From Rhodanobacter sp. C05 (GTDB lineage Bacteria; Pseudomonadota; Gammaproteobacteria; Xanthomonadales; Rhodanobacteraceae), in assembly GCF_002001165.1 (NCBI RefSeq), contig NZ_MUNQ01000007.1:62001-126000 (forward strand): a stretch of DNA of 64,000 nucleotides, given 5' to 3'. Of this stretch, positions 58,016 through 64,000 are shown piece by piece (the stretch's first letter is position 1; each line of letters starts with the position of its first letter). Made by a program: the position numbers and the translations under genes. A model generated the notes under the pieces. It had not been told where the DNA came from and made no database searches. It saw nothing but the letters and a program-made list of their open reading frames with translations.

Positions 58016-58057
58016 CGTCATGACAACGAGATACATGCAAGACCGAAGGAGCCCAAG

Positions 58058-58597
58058 ATGCGCGCTTACCTGTTACCCATGATGATCCTGATCGCCACAA
58101 GCGTGACGGGCTGCGATCGCAGTGACCACTACGACACCATCACCAACTACATCAGCATCCACGACGGCAGCATCGCAGTTCATGCACCCGGCCGTGCCGA
58201 TGCCGACATCACGGCCGCAGGAGACCTGAACATCTCCGGCACCAGTGTCACGGTAACTACCGCACAACGCGACCTGCTCAAGCATTACTACAGCACCGCT
58301 CTGACCCTGCGTAATCATGGCATCGCCACAGGCAACGCAGGCATAGCGACGGCAGGCAAGGCCCTGAGCAGCGTGGCGTCAGGATTGGCCAGTGGCAACA
58401 CCGACAAGATCGACAGCGACGTCAACGCCAGCGCGGCCAAGGTCGAAGCCCAGGCGGCCTTGATCTGCAACGATCTGGCCGATCTCAGGTCGACCCAGGA
58501 AACACTGGCCGACCAACTCCCCGCCTTCCAGCCCTACGCGTTGATCAAGGCCAACGAAGTCGAGGACTGCCGTGGCCGAAAAATATCACGCGAGTGA
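58058..58597 (+). CDS. DUF2884 (YggN-like) lipoprotein, first copy
   Basis: 179-residue lipoprotein with lipobox SVTGC (Cys19). The mature part has a DUF2884-like layout: a beta segment (ITNYISIHDGSIAVHAPGRA, ADITAAGDLNISGTSVTVT) followed by a helical part (TAQRDLLKHYYSTALTLRNH) and a C-terminal helical domain with one CND motif. It is homologous along most of its length to the next gene. Function is unknown for the family. 82 bases after the ABC permease, so possibly part of the same operon. Confidence 0.8.
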   Translation: MRAYLLPMMILIATSVTGCDRSDHYDTITNYISIHDGSIAVHAPGRADADITAAGDLNISGTSVTVTTAQRDLLKHYYSTALTLRNHGIATGNAGIATAGKALSSVASGLASGNTDKIDSDVNASAAKVEAQAALICNDLADLRSTQETLADQLPAFQPYALIKANEVEDCRGRKISRE

Positions 58598-58660
58598 TCA
58601 TTGTGATGACCGAATGAAAAGCCACACCGATGGACAACATTCGAGAATGGAGAACACCGT

Positions 58661-59365
58661 ATGAAGCCCACCACGTTCAGCGCGCTCGCACTGATGCTGC
58701 TACTGCCGCTGGCCGCTTGCGGCCAGTCCGGACAGACCGACTCCCAGCCGGATACCGCCGTCAACACGGCACAGACATCAAAGGACGCTGGCGAGCAAAC
58801 CTCCCCGTCGGGAATTTCCGGAGAAATCCACAAGGCAATGCAGGAGGCCAAGCAAGAGTTGGCCACCAAGAACATCGACGTGGGTCGCATTCACATTGGC
58901 GATAGCCAACACCACGACAAGGATTCGCACTCCAAGGCCGAGATCACCCCGCAGGGCGAATTGCTGATCGCGGGCAAGCCGGTGCCAGCCACACCGGCGC
59001 AGCAGGCTCTGCTGCTGGACTACCGCCAACAGATCGTCGGTATCGCCGAAACCGGCATGGACATCGGGGCACAAGGCGCCGACCTGGGCATGAACGCAGC
59101 CAAGGAAGCACTATGGGGCGCGCTCGCGGGCAAAAGCGACAAGGACATCGAGGCGTCCATCAAGCCGCAAACCGACAAGATCCAAGCTGCCGCCCTCAAG
59201 CTGTGCCAGCGACTCCCCGATCTACTGTCCACGCAAAAGAAACTGGCCACGGCAATGCCCGAGTTCAGGCCCTACGCGACCATGCAGCAGAAGGATGTCG
59301 ATGATTGCGGCAAGGACACGACTGACGCGAACGGCAAGAAAGGTTTCGCCGTATCCTCCGATTGA
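58661..59365 (+). CDS. DUF2884 (YggN-like) lipoprotein, second copy
   Basis: 234-residue lipoprotein with lipobox PLAAC (Cys20). It has a longer polar linker (residues 21-90, Gln/Thr/Asp-rich) and then the family core HSKAEITPQGELLIAGKPVP, TPAQQALLLDYRQQIVGIAE, MDIGAQGADLGMNAAKEALW and a C-terminal LCQRLPDLLSTQKKLATAMP. The last block matches ICNDLADLRSTQETLADQLP in the preceding gene, indicating a tandem duplication with divergence. AGAACACC/GGAG-like ribosome site near 58650. Confidence 0.8.
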   Translation: MKPTTFSALALMLLLPLAACGQSGQTDSQPDTAVNTAQTSKDAGEQTSPSGISGEIHKAMQEAKQELATKNIDVGRIHIGDSQHHDKDSHSKAEITPQGELLIAGKPVPATPAQQALLLDYRQQIVGIAETGMDIGAQGADLGMNAAKEALWGALAGKSDKDIEASIKPQTDKIQAAALKLCQRLPDLLSTQKKLATAMPEFRPYATMQQKDVDDCGKDTTDANGKKGFAVSSD

Positions 59366-59375
59366 TCCGGGCGCT

Positions 59376-59409
59376 CAAAGCCCTCTCGCACGATGCAGTG
59401 AGGGCTTTG
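59376..59409. terminator. terminator-like stem between DUF2884 gene and fumC
   Basis: Arms CAAAGCCCTC and GAGGGCTTTG with a 14-base loop. No good T-tract, so efficiency is doubtful. Confidence 0.5.
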
Positions 59410-59416
59410 GGCACAT

Positions 59417-60811
<1,395 letters not shown>

Positions 60812-60909
60812 GGCCGTGTCCTTGAAGTTGGATATTGCCCAACTATAGGCCGCTGCCTGTCGGTGGCGCGACAACCCGATCCGAACCGGGATGGGCCGCG
60901 CCCATGTAA

Positions 60910-62307
<1,398 letters not shown>

Positions 62308-62312
62308 GTCAC

Positions 62313-62349
62313 ACAACAAAAGGCCCGCAGATGCGGGCCTTTTGTTGTC
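62313..62349. terminator. bidirectional terminator
   Basis: Arms ACAACAAAAGGCCCGC and GCGGGCCTTTTGTTGT around AGAT. It closes purB and overlaps the last bases of the convergent cysK gene. Confidence 0.93.
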
Positions 62350-63289
62350 ACTCGATCTCGTCCGAGCCTTCGTTGACACCCTCGAACAGGAAGGTCGACA
62401 GATAGCGCTCGCCGGTATCCGGCAGCATCGCCAACAGCACCGAGCCATGCGGTGCATCCGTTGCGACCTGCAGTGCCGCGGCAAGCGTGGCACCGGACGA
62501 TATCCCGACAAAGATGCCCTCCTGCTGCGCCAATGCCCTCGAGGTATCGCGGGCCAGCACATCGTCGACCGGCAAGATCGCATCGACCACCTTGCGGTTG
62601 AGTACGGCCGGCACGAAGTCCGGCGTCCAGCCCTGGATCTTGTGCGGCTGCCACTCCTTGCCCGACAGCAACGCCGCACCAGCCGGCTCGGTGGCGATGA
62701 TCTTCACCTGTGGCCGCGCCACCTTGAGGACTTCACCGACGCCGGTAATGGTGCCACCAGTGCCCCAACCGCTGACGAAATAATCCAGCCGACGACCGGC
62801 GAAGTCGCGCAGGATCTCCGGCGCCGTGGTCTGGCGGTGATAGGCCGGGTTGGCCGGATTCTCGAACTGGCTGGCAAGGAACCAGCCGTGCTTCTGCGCC
62901 AGCTCTGCTGCCTTCTGCACCATGCCAGTGCCGCGAGCAGCAGCCGGTGTCAGCAGTACCTTGCCGCCGTAGGCGCGGATCAGCTTGCGTCGCTCGATCG
63001 AGAAGGTCTCGCTCATCACCGCTACGAACGGATAGCCGCGCGCTGCACACACCGCCGCCAGCGCCACGCCAGTATTGCCCGAGGTGGCCTCGATCACGGT
63101 CTGGCCCGGTTTTAGCGCGCCCCGCTGCTCGGCATCGAGGATGATCGCCAGCGCCAGGCGATCCTTCACCGAGCCGGCCGGATTGAACGCCTCCACCTTC
63201 ACGTACAGCTCGACGTGCTTCGGCGCCAGGCGGTGGAGTTTGATGATCGGCGTATTGCCGATGGTGTCGAGAATGCTGTTGTAGATCAT
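62348..63289 (-). CDS. cysK: cysteine synthase (O-acetylserine sulfhydrylase)
   Basis: PLP beta-family enzyme making cysteine from O-acetylserine and sulfide. 313 residues. The PLP lysine Lys42 is in NPAGSVKDRLALAII, the substrate loop is EATSGNTGVALAAVCA, and the phosphate-binding loop is VSGWGTGGTITGVGEVL. C-terminal GIFVGISSGATLAAALQVA. The group includes CysK and CysM isozymes; the length and motifs favour CysK. 69 bases after the siroheme-type methyltransferase gene on the same strand, consistent with a sulfate-assimilation cluster. Confidence 0.93.
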   Translation of the reverse strand: MIYNSILDTIGNTPIIKLHRLAPKHVELYVKVEAFNPAGSVKDRLALAIILDAEQRGALKPGQTVIEATSGNTGVALAAVCAARGYPFVAVMSETFSIERRKLIRAYGGKVLLTPAAARGTGMVQKAAELAQKHGWFLASQFENPANPAYHRQTTAPEILRDFAGRRLDYFVSGWGTGGTITGVGEVLKVARPQVKIIATEPAGAALLSGKEWQPHKIQGWTPDFVPAVLNRKVVDAILPVDDVLARDTSRALAQQEGIFVGISSGATLAAALQVATDAPHGSVLLAMLPDTGERYLSTFLFEGVNEGSDEIE

Positions 63290-63358
63290 GGGTCACTCCA
63301 TGGAAACCGGCGGGGAAACAGCGTCGGCGATGATGCGCCCACACAGGTAAAACTATCG

Positions 63359-64000
63359 TCAGCCACGGTGGATAGCGGCCAGCAGATCGGCATGCACCGG
63401 CGATGGCTGGATGCTGCTGCGCCTACCCGTCGCTGCCACGCGAATATCGTGCACCGTCGCACCCAGCGGTGGCTGACCGAACCAGGCCAACGACTGCGCC
63501 AGCGCCGCGACTTCGCCCAGGATCAGCAGCGCCGGCGAGCCCACGGCGTGCGCAGACGCGCGCTCGGCCAGGTTCGCCAAGGTGCCGGTGACCACCCGCT
63601 GTTCCGCGCGCGAGCCGTTTTCGATCAACGCAAACGGGGTCGTGGTTGCGCGACCGTGTTCGATCAAACGCGCCTGCAGCGACGCCAGTTCGCCCACGCC
63701 CATGTAGACCGCCAACGTCTGCCGCTCCTGCGCCAGCGCCACCCAGTCCAGCGTGTCGAGCGAACTGCGGCAGTGCGCAGTGACGAAACGTACCGACTGT
63801 GCATGATCGCGATGCGTCAACGGTATGCCGGCATAGGCTGCGCAAGCCACCGCAGCGGTAATGCCAGGCACCACCTCGTAGGGAATTTCGTGGCTGCGCA
63901 GGAACTCCAGCTCCTCGCCACCACGGCCGAACACAAACGGATCGCCGCCCTTCAACCGCACCACCCGCCGACCCGCACGCGCATGCTCCAGCAGCAAGGC
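63359..64000 (-). CDS. uroporphyrinogen-III C-methyltransferase, 5' end outside window
   Basis: The C-terminal 213 residues are present; the frame stays open to the right edge. Methylates uroporphyrinogen III to precorrin-2 for siroheme (sulfite/nitrite reductase cofactor) or cobalamin. The SUMT motifs are [65 protein letters not shown] and [19 protein letters not shown]. Whether it is the CysG fusion (with precorrin-2 oxidase/chelatase) or a stand-alone CobA cannot be told because the N-terminus is missing. cysK follows at once. Confidence 0.93.
   Translation of the reverse strand, partial: ALLLEHARAGRRVVRLKGGDPFVFGRGGEELEFLRSHEIPYEVVPGITAAVACAAYAGIPLTHRDHAQSVRFVTAHCRSSLDTLDWVALAQERQTLAVYMGVGELASLQARLIEHGRATTTPFALIENGSRAEQRVVTGTLANLAERASAHAVGSPALLILGEVAALAQSLAWFGQPPLGATVHDIRVAATGRRSSIQPSPVHADLLAAIHRG

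Overview
The window is 64 kb of chromosome from a high-GC gammaproteobacterium. Gene content and order (miaA-hfq, tdh/kbl, a methylcitrate cluster, scpA-scpB-rluB, a YtrA-type GntR/ABC operon, an S46 dipeptidyl-peptidase, REP-like palindromes and the hairpin-rich intergenic repeats typical of xanthomonads) suggest Xanthomonadales, probably Rhodanobacteraceae (Rhodanobacter or Dyella-like). This is inference from gene families, not a database match. No tRNA, rRNA, CRISPR array, transposase, integrase or prophage was recognised. The window looks like ordinary, densely coded chromosome with a few accessory intervals.

Layout. 0-11.7 kb: hfq and miaA, a Gly/His-rich exported protein, a secreted S46 peptidase, then tdh, a giant AsmA/DUF748 envelope protein and kbl (threonine catabolism split by an envelope gene), and an RsuA-type pseudouridine synthase. 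11.8-23.2 kb: an OmpA-like porin, then the methylcitrate (propionate) pathway with prpD separated from prpE-prpB-prpC by terC and a glutathione S-transferase. terC is preceded by a well-formed yybP-ykoY-type manganese riboswitch. mdh and an aspartate-type aminotransferase lie upstream of prpE on the same strand. 23.4-25 kb: small stress/envelope proteins and a cyclophilin.

25-37.7 kb is the most interesting part. It holds a lipoprotein 3-hydroxybutyrate-oligomer hydrolase, a NarL-type response regulator and a giant SLC5-transporter/histidine-kinase hybrid that together look like the CrbS/CrbR (MxtR/ErdR) acetate-responsive system. A repeat-rich spacer is followed by a secreted circularly permuted PHB depolymerase, a TonB-dependent receptor, a GntP-type permease and a secreted lipase. 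Together these could form a polyhydroxyalkanoate utilisation locus: depolymerise outside, import through the outer and inner membranes, and sense the C2 product. The methylcitrate cluster, acnA and fadD elsewhere in the window would handle propionyl-CoA, isocitrate/methylaconitate chemistry and acyl activation.

37.8-51.4 kb: typA (BipA), an OxyR-like LysR regulator with no cysteines divergent from acnA, a lipoprotein, fadD, a PilZ protein, about 1 kb without a credible gene, then scpA-scpB-rluB with long low-complexity tails, and an ArsC-family reductase. 51.4-64 kb: an omega-amidase/methionine aminotransferase pair with overlapping stop and start, a LysR-azoR divergent pair, an operon of a small exported protein, GntR regulator and ABC exporter behind a promoter whose -10 is embedded in a near-perfect palindrome, two DUF2884 (YggN-like) lipoproteins, fumC divergent from purB, cysK, and the truncated 3' part of a uroporphyrinogen-III C-methyltransferase gene running off the right edge.
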